Numbered from the stretch's first letter, positions 1 to 12,473 are shown. The stretch: 64,000 nucleotides of DNA from Plantago major (GCA_026545765.1 CM048843.1:87607050-87671049), one strand, 5' to 3'. Made by a program: numbers and translations. The notes: generated by a model from the sequence alone, not told the origin.

Positions 1-482
1 ACTAGTTAAGTTTGACCAAATTAGAAAGTCCATCATGCTTTGGTTGCATAAATGTCTTTTGCTACAACTTGTAGTTTCTGATATATATACTATAGCCTGC
101 TAATACTGCACATTAGCAAACTGACAAACATCAGTCATTATATTCTCATAACTGTGATCTTAATCATGAATTAATCCTCTGCATTATCAGTTTAAGATAA
201 GCACAGCACAAGTAATGGAGTATTTGTTCTAGCTAGCTAGATTAGTTTAAGATAAGCACAAGTACTAGTAGTATATTTTATCAGTACTTTTTATTGCATT
301 GGTTTATGCACCATGTAATTTGTTACTAGAATCGAGAAAAATCAAAGCTTCAAATGTGAAGTGATATTAAATTACTACTAATGGCCAAAGACTGATGTAT
401 TGTACATTTGTACTAAAATCTTACTGTTATTGTTTTGTTTACTTTTGTACGGCTCGGATTACAAATTTGAAGAATCAAGTTG
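1..482. other. AT-rich intergenic DNA
   Basis: No gene is visible. A short phrase containing tttaagataagcaca occurs twice, near 190 and 246. The stretch ends at the candidate TTA target site of the Harbinger element. Confidence 0.6.
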
Positions 483-812
483 TTAGACTACCCGCAATGG
501 GTGACGGCTACGTGACGCGTCACCGGCTAGGGACGGGATCCGTGACGAGATTTTACTGCATTGGGTGACGCGTCACGGAGCCGTCACGAAATTTTGAATT
601 TTTTTTTTACATATTTAACATATTGTAAGAGTGTTTAGAAGTTGAAATTAATAAAATTGCATTTTTAAATCTCATTTTATAATTTATTGAGCAATAATAT
701 ATTACATTAAACCGCAGAAAATTTAAAAACTAAATGGAAATGCAACAAACACACAACACACAAATGCATTAAACTAACAAACACACACTACACGATTGGC
801 CAAGCTCCACAG

Positions 813-2117
813 TCAACGCATCCTCCAAATATGTTCCATCAAGTCCCTTTGGAGTTCTTCATGCGTGCACCTACTGTGCATTTGCCGTGAAAAGTTCATG
901 TATTCCGGGACATAATTTATTGTTGATTGTGCTCGTCGGATACGAACTCCGTCAATCACATGGGGTACATTCTCACGGATATCTTGTTCGAACTCTTCGA
1001 TTTCCTTGTCATAATTTAGGTATTTGTGGCGCTCATCCTCAACTATCATGTTGTGGAGTGTGATGCAGCAATCCATAATCTTTTTGAGTGTGGCCCTGTT
1101 GTGTGCAAGGGAGGGATTTCGTACAATTGCAAATCGTGCTTGCAGTACTCCGAAAGCACGTTCCACATCTTTCCGGCAAGACTCCTGACACTCAGAGAAT
1201 TTGGCTTCTTTATGCGTCAACGGATTCGGGATGGCAGGAACAAATGTTGCCCAAGCTGGGTAGATGCCATCAGTTAGGTAGTAAGGCATGTTGTACTGAT
1301 GGCCATTGACCTCAAAGTTAATCTGAGGTTCTGTGTCGTTCAGGAGATCGTCGAACACCGGTGAACGTTGCACGATCGACAAGTCATTGTATTTTCCGGA
1401 AATCCCGAAGAATGAATGCCATATCCAAATATCTTGGGATGCTACTGCTTCTAAAACAAGGGTAGGCTTTTTACGCTTGAAATTGACCGTACACGCCTTG
1501 GGGCCAGTTCTTCCATGTCCAGGCATACAATCGATACTCCAAGCATGCCCACAAATCCTCTTGTAGCGTTGATTGCGTAATCCTTGAACATCGACATTGG
1601 CCCTCCGCATATATGTTGGACCAAACTCACCACCACGTCACAAAACGCAAAGACACTCGAGCCGTGCTTTCACCAAGTCGGCAATACTGTCAACCGAGTC
1701 GAGAGAAGCCCCATAAGCTAGCATGCGAATGGTCATGCGGTACATTTTGTAGTGTGGTTAACCCTTGCCGCCAAGAGCATCCGCTTGCACACGAAGTAAT
1801 CATCTTGACGCACCACACCAAAGAATCACTCGTTCAACGGCCTCTCCATTCTGAATCTCCGTCGAAATTTATCTGCATATGGTGGGTTAACCCCGAAGTA
1901 GTCTTCCTCCAATTGTTTGCCACGCTCTTCTCGACTTCTGTCAATGTAAGCACGCTTCTTCTTAGGCCGTCGTACGTGGCTTGTCCGATTGTTGCTATTG
2001 CTCGAATTGTTGGATCATATTTGGTACATTTTGCATTATCATGGTTTGGATTCGTGCGAAAGGATTGGATGAAGAAGAACTAAGCAAGCTTTCATCATCA
2101 GATGATGAATTGGACAT
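813..2117 (-). pseudogene. PIF/Harbinger transposase (DDE_Tnp_4), frameshifted
   Basis: The C-terminal two thirds is one open frame (813-1610, 265 residues). It holds the catalytic-domain landmarks of plant Harbinger nucleases: GHAWSIDCM (first Asp), KKPTLVLEAVASQDIWIWH, GKYNDLSIVQRSPVFDDLL (second Asp region), YYLTDGIYPAWATF and RKDVERAFGVLQARFAIVR (Glu), then ITLHNMIVEDER. The N-terminal part is spread over other frames between about 1616 and 2117: an Asp/Ser-rich start at 2117, a stretch reading RAYIDRSREERGKQLEEDYF, and RRRFRMERPL. Several frameshifts and stops separate these pieces. The family's role is cut-and-paste transposition together with the accessory Myb-like protein. As read, it cannot make a full-length enzyme. 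Confidence 0.85.
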
Positions 2118-3190
2118 GATTATCTTTGGAAAATTGAAGTAGATAGAGTGTTTTCTGTTTAGTTAAGATAATGGAAGAAGGGATGAATGCAAGTAGTTTG
2201 TTGTGTTTGAAAATGTGTTCTATGGTTGCATTATATAGACAGGTTGTCGGAGATGTGTGACTCATTTCTTAATCATAGCTGAGTCACAATGCATTGGATG
2301 CCTCATTAATTGAAGATAAGATGTTTTAGATGTGTGACTCATTTCTTAGTCATACATGAGTCATAATGCATTGGATGCCTCATTAATTGAAGATAAGATG
2401 ACTGAGAAATTGAAGACAAGATGTCTGACAAAGCAAAGATAAGATGCCTGACAAAGTAAGGATAAATCACAATACTTACTTTCCGTAATTCAAATAATTC
2501 AAACTCAAATTCAAATTCAAAGCACATTGATTTTATTACAACGGACACTTGGAAGAGTAAAACACAAACAAGCCACACTTCGGGAAGTAAAAAACAAACA
2601 AGCAAAAACTAAAACAAGCAAACCGAAACAAGCAAACTAAAACAAGCTCCCAACTTCAGCCATTACTCGGACGGAAACAATTCCTTCTGCAGTGCATCAC
2701 AAACTCCCTTATGTGTTGGGTTCAAGTTGGCATAGTTCCCCATAAGTGTCATCCACATGTCCATCTTCTTCTCCTTCATCCTACGTTCCTCCTTTTGCCG
2801 GGCAAACTCCAGCTTCTGTCTTTCAAACTCAAGGTATTGGGGATAACTTTCATTAAAGTTAATCCATCCCTCGCTCATTGCATCCATTGAGGAGTTGCCG
2901 GAACTACCACCTCTAGCCATCTTCTTTGCCTTGTCACGACCCATAAGACGTTTGTTAGGCGTGACACTGACACTGTTCTCACTCTGGCGCTTGCTCCCAC
3001 TACTAGCACCTGCTGATTCCATTGATTGGTCATCATCAACTGGAACCTCAACCCTCGAAGTTGTTGCGGCCTTCTTGTATGTTTCCTCCAAGTTCATCCT
3101 CGTTTCCCACTCTGGGTACTGTTTCATGGCATCCCACTGCTTGGATAAGTTGAATCCGGCGTTACAACCGGACTTCTCTTTGTAGAATTC

Positions 3191-4241
3191 CACTACAAGA
3201 ATCCATCCGTAACGGGACGGAAAGGGGCGACGGATTTTATCCGTCGCCCCTGTAGCGACGGATCGCTACTTGGGGTGACGGATTCTATCCGTCGCCCCGT
3301 TTGGCGACGGATAAAGGTTATCCGTCGCTCTGTAGCGACGGATAAAATTATCCGTCGCTACAGAGCGTTAACCAAAATAAAAAAAAAAAAAATTTTAGCG
3401 ACGGATAGATTTATCCGTCACTATTTTTAGCGACGGATAGATTTATCCGTCGCTACAAGGCCGGAAAATTAAAAAAAAAAAAAAAATAGCGACGGATAGA
3501 TCTAGATCTATCCGTCGCTAAAAACCTAAAAAAAATATAATATATCTCCTCCACCACCTCCTTTTCTCCACTACTTCTCCTCTCCTCCTCCTCCCACCAC
3601 CACCATCCTCCACCACCACCATCTCCTCCCACCAGCACCATCTCCTCCACCACCTTTCTCCTCCCACCACCACCATCTCCTCCACCACCTCCTTTCCTCC
3701 ACCACCATCTCACCACCACCACCCTGCCACCACCACCATCCTCCACCACCACCATCCACCACCTCCTTTCCTCCACCATCCTCCTCCACCACCATCTCCA
3801 CCACCACCACCTCTCTACTCCCACCACCACCGCACCACCACCCTGCCACCACCACCATCTCCTCCACCACCACCACCCTGCCACCACCACCATCTCCTCC
3901 ACCACCACCACCACCCTTCCACCACCACCACCTCCCACCACCACCACACCCACCACACCCACCGCCACCACCGCACCACCATCGCCGGATTAATCCGTAT
4001 CTGAATATAAAAATTGATACGGATTTTTCCCAAAAAAAATGGGGTGCGGATAGATCTATCACGCCCCCATAATCATTTTTTTTTTAAAAAAGGTCAATCC
4101 GTCGTCAATCGACGACGGAATTTTTATCCGTCGCCATAGCTCAGGGCGACGGAAAATCTGTCGCCCGATCCGTCGCCAGCCGGGCGACGGATAGGCTGCA
4201 TCGACGGATCTATCCGTCGCATGTTCTGCATTTTTGTAGTG
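3191..4241. mobile_element. Non-autonomous CACTA (En/Spm) element
   Basis: It begins CACTACAAGAA and ends TTTTTGTAGTG, the classic CACTA terminal inverted repeat. It is flanked by the 3-bp duplication TTC (3188-3190 and 4242-4244). Subterminal regions at 3215-3520 and 4095-4220 are packed with direct and inverted copies of a GCGACGGATA-type motif (rc TATCCGTCGC), as expected of transposase-binding repeats. No transposase is encoded; the interior is a proline-codon-like CCACCA/CTCC minisatellite. It interrupts the Harbinger accessory gene and is therefore younger than that element. Confidence 0.93.
3545..3985. repeat. CCACCA/CTCCTCC pyrimidine-rich minisatellite
   Basis: About 440 bp of irregular CCACCACCACCATC and TCCTCC units with extreme strand asymmetry (C/T/A on the plus strand, almost no G) form the core of the CACTA element. 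The long Gly/Val/Trp reading frames on the minus strand are a by-product of the repeat. Confidence 0.9.
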
Positions 4242-5119
4242 TTCTGGTTTTGATTACATTGGCTTCATTGTAGCCACTCCGATCGCCGACAACCCTAGTA
4301 GCACGATCCACACAAATCACCCACCAATTAATGTCATCTCTCATCCGCTTAAATTTGAGACGAAGTGAATCATGACTCCGCTTTTTTTCCAAACCGGACA
4401 TCCTCCCATCCCTCCACACGTCCTCGAACTTCTCCTCGACTTTCTTGAACAAACTTGCGTACCTCTGGTTCGTGCCAATGATCGGATTTGCGCTACCAAC
4501 CATGTAACAAGAGATGAGAACCAAGTCCTCATTCGTGTTGTAGGGTGAACCCCGTCCTTCCCCTTTATTGGTCGTCCCTCCTTCCGTGTCTTTGGCTTTC
4601 CCTTTCCCACGCCTCCGGTTCGGTTGAATTTCAGGCTGCGTTTCAGGAACAACTTCCGGTGCTTGCGAAAATATTGGTGTTTGGGAGATTGGAGAATGGT
4701 ACTTTTGAGTGTAGGGGTCTTCGTAGGAGCTTTCGAACAAAGGGCGAACGAAGCTCGGTTGGGGTTGTGGAGAGGTGTTTTTGTTAAGCTTTTGCATGCA
4801 CCCTTCGTAGGCTTCGGGTGTGTTTTATTGCATCCACCTCAGAGTTTCCGGAGTAAACAAGTTTCCGTCCATGTCGCCGAAAAATTGTAGTGGAGATGGT
4901 GTTTTGGAGTGAAGAGAGTGTTTTAAGTTTAATTAAGAGAGAAAGAGGAGTTGGAGATGAGATGATCCAAATATAGTCAAGACTGGTCTCATTTTATAGA
5001 TCTCGAAAAAATAAAGCCGTTGGTGATTTTTATTTATTTTTTGCATTTTTATTTTGAAAGTTATAACCGTTTAAAATTTAAACGAAAATTTTAAAAAATA
5101 AAATAAAACCACGACACAT

Positions 5120-5147
5120 GGCAGCAGCCTGCCAATAGGCTGCTGCC
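5120..5147. repeat. Short perfect hairpin inside Harbinger right end
   Basis: GGCAGCAGCCT and AGGCTGCTGCC form 11-bp arms separated by GCCAAT. It lies about 75 bp inside the proposed terminus and may be a subterminal feature of the element. Confidence 0.75.
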
Positions 5148-5223
5148 AATTTGCACTCTCCCGTCACATCCTGGCGCATCAGCGCCCCAATGACGAGCTG
5201 CATTGCAGCTCATCTTAGAGTTA

Positions 5224-7292
5224 CTAGACTCACTACAAAATCCGCAAGTACCTAGCCAAAGAAAAAAAAAAAAAAGTAGTGCATCTTAAAATGTGTTTAG
5301 TTAACAAATCGAGCTGAAGAATGAAATATTTCATACTCGACTTGACTCGTTAAACAACACTATATAACATCCAAAATACAATCATATATAGAACTTTCCA
5401 ATTATTTCATTATACACAACTACAAAGCAATGTTTTGCAAGAAAATGGATAGGTTTGATGCAATGAAGCAATGAGAATCTCTCTTTTTTTTCTCTTTATG
5501 TAATGATGATGAAAATGTACTTGTGTATATTACATAGAATCATAGATGAAGACTAGGGGGCGCACACACGCGGGACATAATCAAAGTTTGAGTGCAACCT
5601 GAATGGTCAAGGTCAAAGGTATTATTTTTACCAGTTCGGGAACAATCTTGACTCCTCTTTTATCTCACTCTATACCATTTCTTGTCTGTCTGTTGTTGCT
5701 TCTTCTCCTTCACATGAACTAATAAATCTCTTGCAAAATCTTGCACCACCTTTCTACAGGACTGCTACCCCACATCACACTCAATTAACTAGTAGAAGTA
5801 CGACATATACCAGATGTCACATGTTCGATTTATATATGTTTATGTATAAATGTCACGTTTACATAATGACATATATTACAATTTAGTCTATGGTACATTA
5901 CCATTTAGATTAGTGACTCACTTGATATACCTGTGTGACAAAAAGATAAGTATTACAAATAGAGGAATTTATTTTCATTATTTTTTTTTGATTTGGACTG
6001 AGTGAGTAATAAAATTGAACATTAATGAAAATATGTATAAAAATAGTACAACTACTACAGTACTTAACCCACACATCACTCACCTATTCCTCGAGCCCCT
6101 ACCCTACCTCTTCAGTCTACCTGCACCTGTCCTCCACCTGATTCATTCAATAAATTCTTTCTACAATGTTTTGTCCCTTGGTTTTGGATCAATTATTTCT
6201 CTCTACACATTTTTATATCTTCTAAACATAACAATCTTGAGTAGATTGTTCCCAAAAAAAGAAACAATCTTTGAGTATATAAGCTCTCCTTAAAAATTAT
6301 GTTGGGAACCATCATTCCATACCCTTTGTGCACATATACATAGGAAAATTAAATCACATATATAATTACATTCGCAGGATACATACCATAATTTCACTCA
6401 TTTGAAAATTGAATATGTGACAAAGTGTACAAAAATATATGAATACTCTATTTAACCAACCGATTCACAATTATGGACATAATAAGTTAATGAGTAGCTT
6501 TGTTTGATGATATATAGGGTCCCATGGTATATAGAATATAAAACATGATTTTTCTACTTTTTAAGAGTTAGAAGTTACACTTGAGAAAATGGTTAGAGAG
6601 TATACTTTCTCGTCTTAGGGTGTTTTATCGTAACACTAGTCCATTCAGTCATAACAATGATATCGACATAATGATTAAGTAACTGAATCGGTCTAAAAGT
6701 AAGCTATGTTTTCTTCGTCTGAACTAAACTGAATTTATTTGTAATATAAAAATCAACTAAGCTGAATTAAACTAAAATTAATGAGTTTGAAATTTTGACT
6801 TGATGATACTTGCATTTTCACTTTTTTCTTAATCTTGTTTTTGCATGACAAAACATAGGATTATTGGTCATAATTGATTGGGGTCATTCAAGTGTACGAC
6901 AGTCATATCTACTTGCTCATCACATTGAATATATTTCTAGTTCTACCAAAGTACAGTACAAAAAACAAAACAGGTAAGCACCAAGACCAGAATAAACCAG
7001 TAGCAGTGAGCACCATTCTCTCCTCTGTAGACTGTAGCACCCAACAATTGTTTTTTTTCTTTCTTTAAAAAACCATCTTTTCCATTTCCTCTGTTTCTTC
7101 ACCTCAAAACCCTCTTCTCTTTCAGTAATGTAGTTACAGAACAAAGCCATTTCCTTTCACCTTCCAGTCCTGTCTGTGTAAATTTGCAGACTCTAAAACC
7201 CTCTTTCTTGCATTTCTGCAATTTTACCGGTAATGACAAAGCATAATGAGCCTCTTTCACTAAACCCCATTTACTCCCTTTGGCTAAAGACT
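5224..7292. other. Intergenic, probable promoter of the DUF630/632 gene at its right end
   Basis: AT-rich sequence without a recognisable coding region. Short open frames near 6015-6293 and 6874-7150 have no domain or codon signature. From about 7020 the DNA becomes pyrimidine-rich, as expected of a plant 5' leader. Confidence 0.55.
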
Positions 7293-7395
7293 CAACTTTT
7301 CATGTCAATTTCTTGAAAAAAATTCAATCTTGGCACAACCCCACAACTTTTCATGTCAATTTCTTGAAAAAAAATTGAATCTTGGCACAACCCCA
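7293..7395. repeat. 51/52-bp tandem duplication in 5' leader
   Basis: A unit beginning CAACTTTTCATGTCAATTTC occurs at 7293 and again at 7344, and a third copy begins at 7396. It lies 57 bp upstream of the ATG at 7452, so it is likely within the 5' UTR. Confidence 0.9.
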
Positions 7396-7451
7396 CAACT
7401 TTTAAACCCCACATTTCTCCAAGAAACCACTTTTGACCCAAAAAAAACAAC

Positions 7452-10400
7452 ATGGGTTGTGTCGCTTCAAGGTTCGAAAGAGAAGAGGAAGTAGTTTCCA
7501 TTTGTAGAGAAAGAAAGCAGCAGCTCAAGCTAGCTGTGGAGCGACGGTACGCCTTGTCTGACGCTCATTTCCGGTACTGCAAGTCTCTGTACGGTGTCTC
7601 AGCTGCCTTAAACCTCTTTGTTTCTCGCCATTCTGCGCCTCCTTCACCATTCTACATCACATTCCCACCTCCTTCACCTAAGCAGCAAAACGGTGTCGTT
7701 TCGAACCCCCTGTTCCTCCAGCAAACCCCAACCGAACCAACTAAAGAAGCCATCCAATGTGGCTCTTCTTGTAGTTCCTATGAGAGCTCTGAGGAAGAAG
7801 AATGTGAGGAAGTGGATGAGAAAGATGAGAGTGGAAAAGAGCAAGTTTGTGGGTATTTTTACATGGATAATACTTTGCCTAATGTGCCTAATTCAGCTAT
7901 GAGTATGACTCCCGGGAGAGATTTTGGGTGGGATTTCTTTAACCCTTTTGAGAATGTGACTAGGCCTGAAGTGATTAATAATGTTTACAATAGGATTTCT
8001 GAGGAGGATGTGAGAGTGGTGAGGGAGCAAGAAGGGATACCTGAGCTTGAGGATGATGAGGGAGAATCTGAGAAGTTGCTTGAGGAGAAGGAGGAGAATG
8101 TGGTGGAGAGTAGTAATGGAGGTGAGGTTGTGGAGAGTGATGGAGTGGGAGTTCAGCAGGAGGAGAAGAGGTTGAGTGTTATCGATACTCCGGTTGGAGG
8201 GAGAGAGCTGTTGGAGGCTTTGAAGGATGTGGAAGACCATTTTATCAGGGCTTATGAGTCTGGTAAGGATTTGTCAAGGATGTTGGAGTGTAACAGGGTG
8301 CACTTGCAGTCTAATCTTGAGGAGATTAAAGGTTGAATATTTATCCCTTTTTTGTGTGTTGTGATGCATTCTATTGGGTCTTTAGTCATAGTTAGTGTGT
8401 CTTAGTTGAATGTGCTCATTATTCCAATTAGTGTTTTTTTGTTATAGCATGTGTATCTGGTAAGTTGTATTTGAATATGTTATTTGTGCTCTGAGGAGCA
8501 GAATGTGTGCACAATGGCGAATCTGTGGAACAATCTTTTTGCGTTAAAGCAAAATTAAGGTCCTTATTCTCACGCCCCGACTAGTTCCAGGATGCGCTTA
8601 GCACGTAGGCTTTGGTCTTTGCTTTTGTTCTTTATAAGTCGACTGATTATAAGTTATAATAAGTTGGTTTGACTGGGAATCCAAACTGCTTGTGATGGAT
8701 TTATGCCTGGTTTAAGAAGGTGGCATCTTTTGGGTATTTTGCTTGAATAATGAAAGGTATAACTGTCATCTACTGTAGGATAGCTGTTGAATTGCAATGC
8801 CTTACATGTTTCTTCCTTTTTGTTCTTCTAAATTAGCTTAAACTCAGTCATTGGCTCATCACATGGCGCAGTGACAAAGTTTTAAACTTGTTATGGGCAA
8901 GCCGTGACCCACCGCTCCTTTTGTGGCTTGGGGCAGGCACAGATATATTGGGGACAGTCCAATGGACCTCATTTTGTTCTTGGTTCATGTAGCTTACTGC
9001 AATCTTTTCAGATAAATGGCTCGGTAGTTGATATTGCAAATTACCTAAAAATTAGTCCAGTTCCGTTTTTTTTATGTGTACTGTGCTTTTCTCCTTATTC
9101 ATGATCCGTGATTTGCTAGCTTAAAGTCAGGGTCTTCATAGATTGATCTTGATCAAACCTTTCCTATAATTTTTGCTGTAGAAAGTACACTTCAATTCTT
9201 GATTGCCTTTTCTTCTGGTCATTTTGCATGGAGAATTTCTACCCACTTTCTCGTTTTGATGCAGAGAACTCGACAAAAGTAATCCGCGCTATCTCATGGA
9301 GGTCTCCGTCATCCCGTTCATCATCGTGCAAGAGTTTAGTCGAGTCTGGTTCCAAAAGCTCTTCAACATGGACAGAATTCAGCAACGATCTTTTCGATGA
9401 TTATGGAGGAATGGTCTCCGGAAGCCATTCACTGACGCTTGGCAGGCTCTATGCCTGGGAAAAGAAACTCTATGAAGATGTGAAGGTAACATAAACTTTT
9501 CATCATGTCTCTCAATTCACCCTTTTGGTGAAGTTTAACGAAAACTGTCATCAGTGCTGTCTGATTTTAATGTTAAACTTGATGATGGTTGTGATGTAGG
9601 ATGGAGATGCCATTCGGAAAATTTATGAGAGAAAATGCAATCACCTTAGAGACCTAGATGTTAAATCGGGCGAAGGGCTTTCAGTGGATAAAACGAGGGC
9701 CGCTGTTAAAGATCTGTACAGCCGGATCCTTGTTGCTATTCGTAGTGCTGAAACGATTTCAAACAAAATTGAGAAGCTGATAGATGAAGAACTCGAACCC
9801 CAGATAAAGGAATTACTACAAGGGTAAATTTTAGTGATGCTGAATAGCATGTGCATACACACATTAAAGGATTTGTTCGATACTTTTTACAAACTGATCA
9901 TTGCTTTTTCTTAAGAACATCATAAAACTTGGTTCTGGATACTGCCTTCTCTAGAAATAATGCCCAGATCCTGATTTTGAGAACTTGGATTTGAGCTGCA
10001 TATCGTAGAAGCTGATTACTTACGTACGAATACTCTCAAATTTCTTTTCGTTGCTTATATAGAGCACTTGCAAATGATGAAATGAAAAAAACGAAGCATG
10101 TTCTTCTGTTTTCTCAACTTTTTCCTATTACTCTACACTCTATTAACTTTGTCTGTCCTTCTATGTGGTCTAAAACTAATGCAGATTGATGAGAACCTGG
10201 AAAATAATGTTGGAGTCTCACGAAATTCAGAAGAAGATAATATTTGATGTGAAGACTTACACATGCCCTTCGTACGGGAAATTCTGCAACGAATCCCACC
10301 GGCTTGCAACTCTTCAACTTGAAGTCGAGCTCTTGAATTGGCGTTCATGCTTCATAGAGTATGTTGGAGCACAAAAAGGTTACATTGAGGCCCTCCATGG

Positions 10401-10998
10401 ATGGCTGTCCAAGTTTGTTCCTCCTGAAGTCGAAAATCACGGTAGAGGAAGAGCTGCTGTTCTGAATGGACCACCACTCCTTACAGTTTGCCATGATTGG
10501 TTGGGTTTTATTAATAGCATACCAGATAAGTCCGTTTCATTTGCTATAAAGAGCTGCGCAAAGGACGTTCGTGCTCTGTGGCTTCAGCAAGGAGCTGAAC
10601 AGCAACAGAAAAGAAAAGTCGACAGTCTCTCCAAAGAGCTTGACAAAAAGATGTCAACATTTCAGAAAGTTGAAAACCGACTTGAGTTTCGACTCACTGA
10701 CAAAAAGGAGCATGATATCGAGCACGGGGTCGATTCATTGATGGAGAGGAAAGATATGCTCGAGAACTTCAAAACAAGGGTCGAGTTTGAGAAGGAAAAA
10801 CACCAGAAGTTGATGCAAGAAACGGAGAGGATCACACTGAACGGATTCCAAACAGGGTTTTGCAGGGTGTTCGAGTCTATGACAGAATTCTCGAGGGCTG
10901 CGTTGAAAATGTATAATGATTTAAGCACCAGGGAGAAAACTGGGAAAGAATCTTCTTGTATAGAGGGTGCAGAAATGGAGGGAAATGGCAGTGGATGA
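7452..10998 (+). CDS. DUF630/DUF632 protein (NRG2/ROLLING AND ERECT LEAF 2-like)
   Basis: Four exons, 7452-8331, 9265-9485, 9600-9823 and 10185-10998, join in phase with GT-AG introns to give 712 residues. The N-terminus MGCVASRFEREEEVVSICRE is the DUF630 signature and carries a Gly2/Cys3 myristoylation/palmitoylation motif, so plasma-membrane attachment is plausible. A Pro/Ser-rich and then acidic low-complexity linker follows. DUF632 runs from about residue 255 (GRELLEALKDVEDHF) through KVIRAISWRSPS, SLTLGRLYAWEKKLYEDVK and ALHGWLSKFVPPE, followed by a charged coiled coil. Arabidopsis NRG2 acts in nitrate signalling through NRT1.1 and NLP7, and rice REL2 in leaf shape; most family members are uncharacterised. 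The exact orthologue cannot be assigned here. Confidence 0.93.
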
Positions 10999-12233
10999 TG
11001 AAGAAGAAATATGGATTGCTTTGTGCAGATTTGGTTTGTATGATTTGTATTTGTAGGCTTTGAGTTTGGATTGTTTTATACATTGAATTGTGTTGAAGCA
11101 ACTCGCTGAGACATGATTTTAGACTATGAATCATTTTAATCGGACTAGTCTAAGCTCGAGTTTTTAGATCAGATGAAATTATTTCCCGTATAAACCGGAA
11201 TGATGTTGACTTTAGTCTTTAGGTAATTTGATGTCTGGAAATTTTCCCACTTCTCACTCAGCATCTTTCACATTGATTATCAAACTGCTTGGTGTGTAAA
11301 AGAAAGGGCCTGAAGACACAGAATGGATCATCACAACTTGGGCTAAAACAGTTCATTTGAGGCGTGTTTATGTAAGATCTTGAATAAATAATGAAACTTG
11401 CAAATGAAATCGATTCGATCTACATAAGGAATTTGATATGGAACTAATGACCTTAATTTACATGCATAAATTGAAGAGTTAAATTTGCATTTTACGTTTT
11501 TTTTAGTACTTTTTTAATGTTTTGTCGGATTCCAAGGACCTTATTACTATTTCCTTGTGTTGGTAGTAATTAGGGTTTGATATTTACTATTTAAACACTT
11601 AGTAGCTGTTTTTTGTCTGACAGTTTTTAGTATTGAATAAAAATTAAGATTTTCCTTCAAATATGTCAATCTTCACTATTTTGTGAAATCAACGAGTCTT
11701 AGTCTGCTAAATTTCAGTACTCTGTAGAATCAACAAGTTTTGAGTCGTTTTTTCTGTTTATCCACTCACCCTGCATCAGAGTGGTATCATATCCCAACTA
11801 ATCCAGAATTATATGAGCCTGGAGTAAGGTATACAGATCTATAGAGAAGCCTGGCCTATGATCACATAATTCGAAAACAAGGACGAGAGCGAAATTAACA
11901 ATTCGATAATTTAAGAAATAAACGAGCGCCCAGAGTGTATTAAAACGTTTATAAAAAATAATTTATGTATAAATATAAATATGTTGAAGATATAATAATT
12001 AACTTGTTTTTATGCTCATATATACAAACACACACACATACAATAGAATTAGTACTAATTTTTAACGAAATTATTGAAAGAAAAAAAAAGATGTTGCTAG
12101 TATTGAAATTGGTAGGTGAATATGTTGGGCCATAAACATGCAAGTCCAAAACACGATAGTTACGTGGGTTCAAGAGTTCAAGTCCATACTAGCTAGGACT
12201 TTAATCCATTCTACTTCTCAACCCTAGAATTAA
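10999..12233. other. Intergenic, 3' flank of the DUF630/632 gene
   Basis: AT-rich DNA with no recognisable gene. The first part is presumably the 3' UTR of the upstream gene. A CACACACA tract lies near 12030. Confidence 0.55.
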
Positions 12234-12473
12234 TTAACGTGTAACAGAAGTTGTGCATACTTTTCCTCGCTCGGTTCCCTTTAATTCATCAATCAACAGC
12301 TTTTTCACTTGGATCGTCACGTACGTTTTTTTGATACTACCGTAAAGTCCGAGTAAAACAGAGTCTCCCGTTGATTTAACCGTTGGATCATCACAATATT
12401 TCCATAGCTCCAAGATATAATCAGGTTTGATAGGGCAAATCTTGTGCGCTAACATCGATTCGAAGGTTACGAA
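12234..12473 (-). pseudogene. Unidentified protein fragment adjoining an inverted duplication
   Basis: The frame reads a short hydrophilic polypeptide containing MLAHKICPIKPDYILELWK, then LLGLYGSIKKTYVTIQVKK and a terminal stop. Codon use looks coding-like, but no start context or family is recognised. Its N-terminal quarter is copied in inverted orientation immediately next door (12491-12570), which suggests a broken gene fragment rather than a complete gene. Confidence 0.4.

Larger units (their letters stand above)
2663..4872 (-). pseudogene. Harbinger accessory (Myb/trihelix-like) protein gene split by CACTA element
   Basis: The 5' part (about 4872 down to 4245) reads LISCYMVGSANPIIGTNQRY, then WRDGRMSGLEKKRSHDSL and a helical DINWWV segment. 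This is the Myb/SANT-like DNA-binding region of plant Harbinger ORF2 proteins, often mis-annotated as glutathione S-transferase T3-like or NAM-associated. The 3' part (3187-2663) starts EFYKEKSGCNAGFNLSKQWD and continues through a Ser-rich linker to a charged coiled coil ending LQKELFPSE. The 1051-bp CACTA element lies between them. A TAA stop interrupts the frame just before MQKLNKN. After removing the element and one target copy the two halves are still one base out of phase, so the gene was already, or is independently, damaged. Confidence 0.8.
486..5220 (-). mobile_element. Decayed PIF/Harbinger DNA transposon with nested CACTA insertion
   Basis: The block carries the two genes typical of plant PIF/Harbinger elements, a DDE nuclease (about 813-2117) and a Myb/trihelix-like accessory protein (about 2663-4872), both on the minus strand. 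Candidate TTA target duplications lie at 483-485 and 5221-5223, which fits the family's TWA preference. The ends are only loosely inverted-repeat: both carry CATTGGG followed by GC-rich sequence ending in GTGACG or GTCACG. Both genes have frame disruptions, so the copy is probably not autonomous. Family assignment rests on the transposase; the exact termini are inferred. Confidence 0.65.

Noticed and set aside
3453..4062. Long minus-strand Gly/Val/Trp reading frames
   Set aside because: Produced by the CCACCA/CTCC minisatellite; three overlapping frames of the same composition and no domain.
6015..6293. 92-codon frame in the intergenic region
   Set aside because: Low-complexity, no start context, no recognisable homology.
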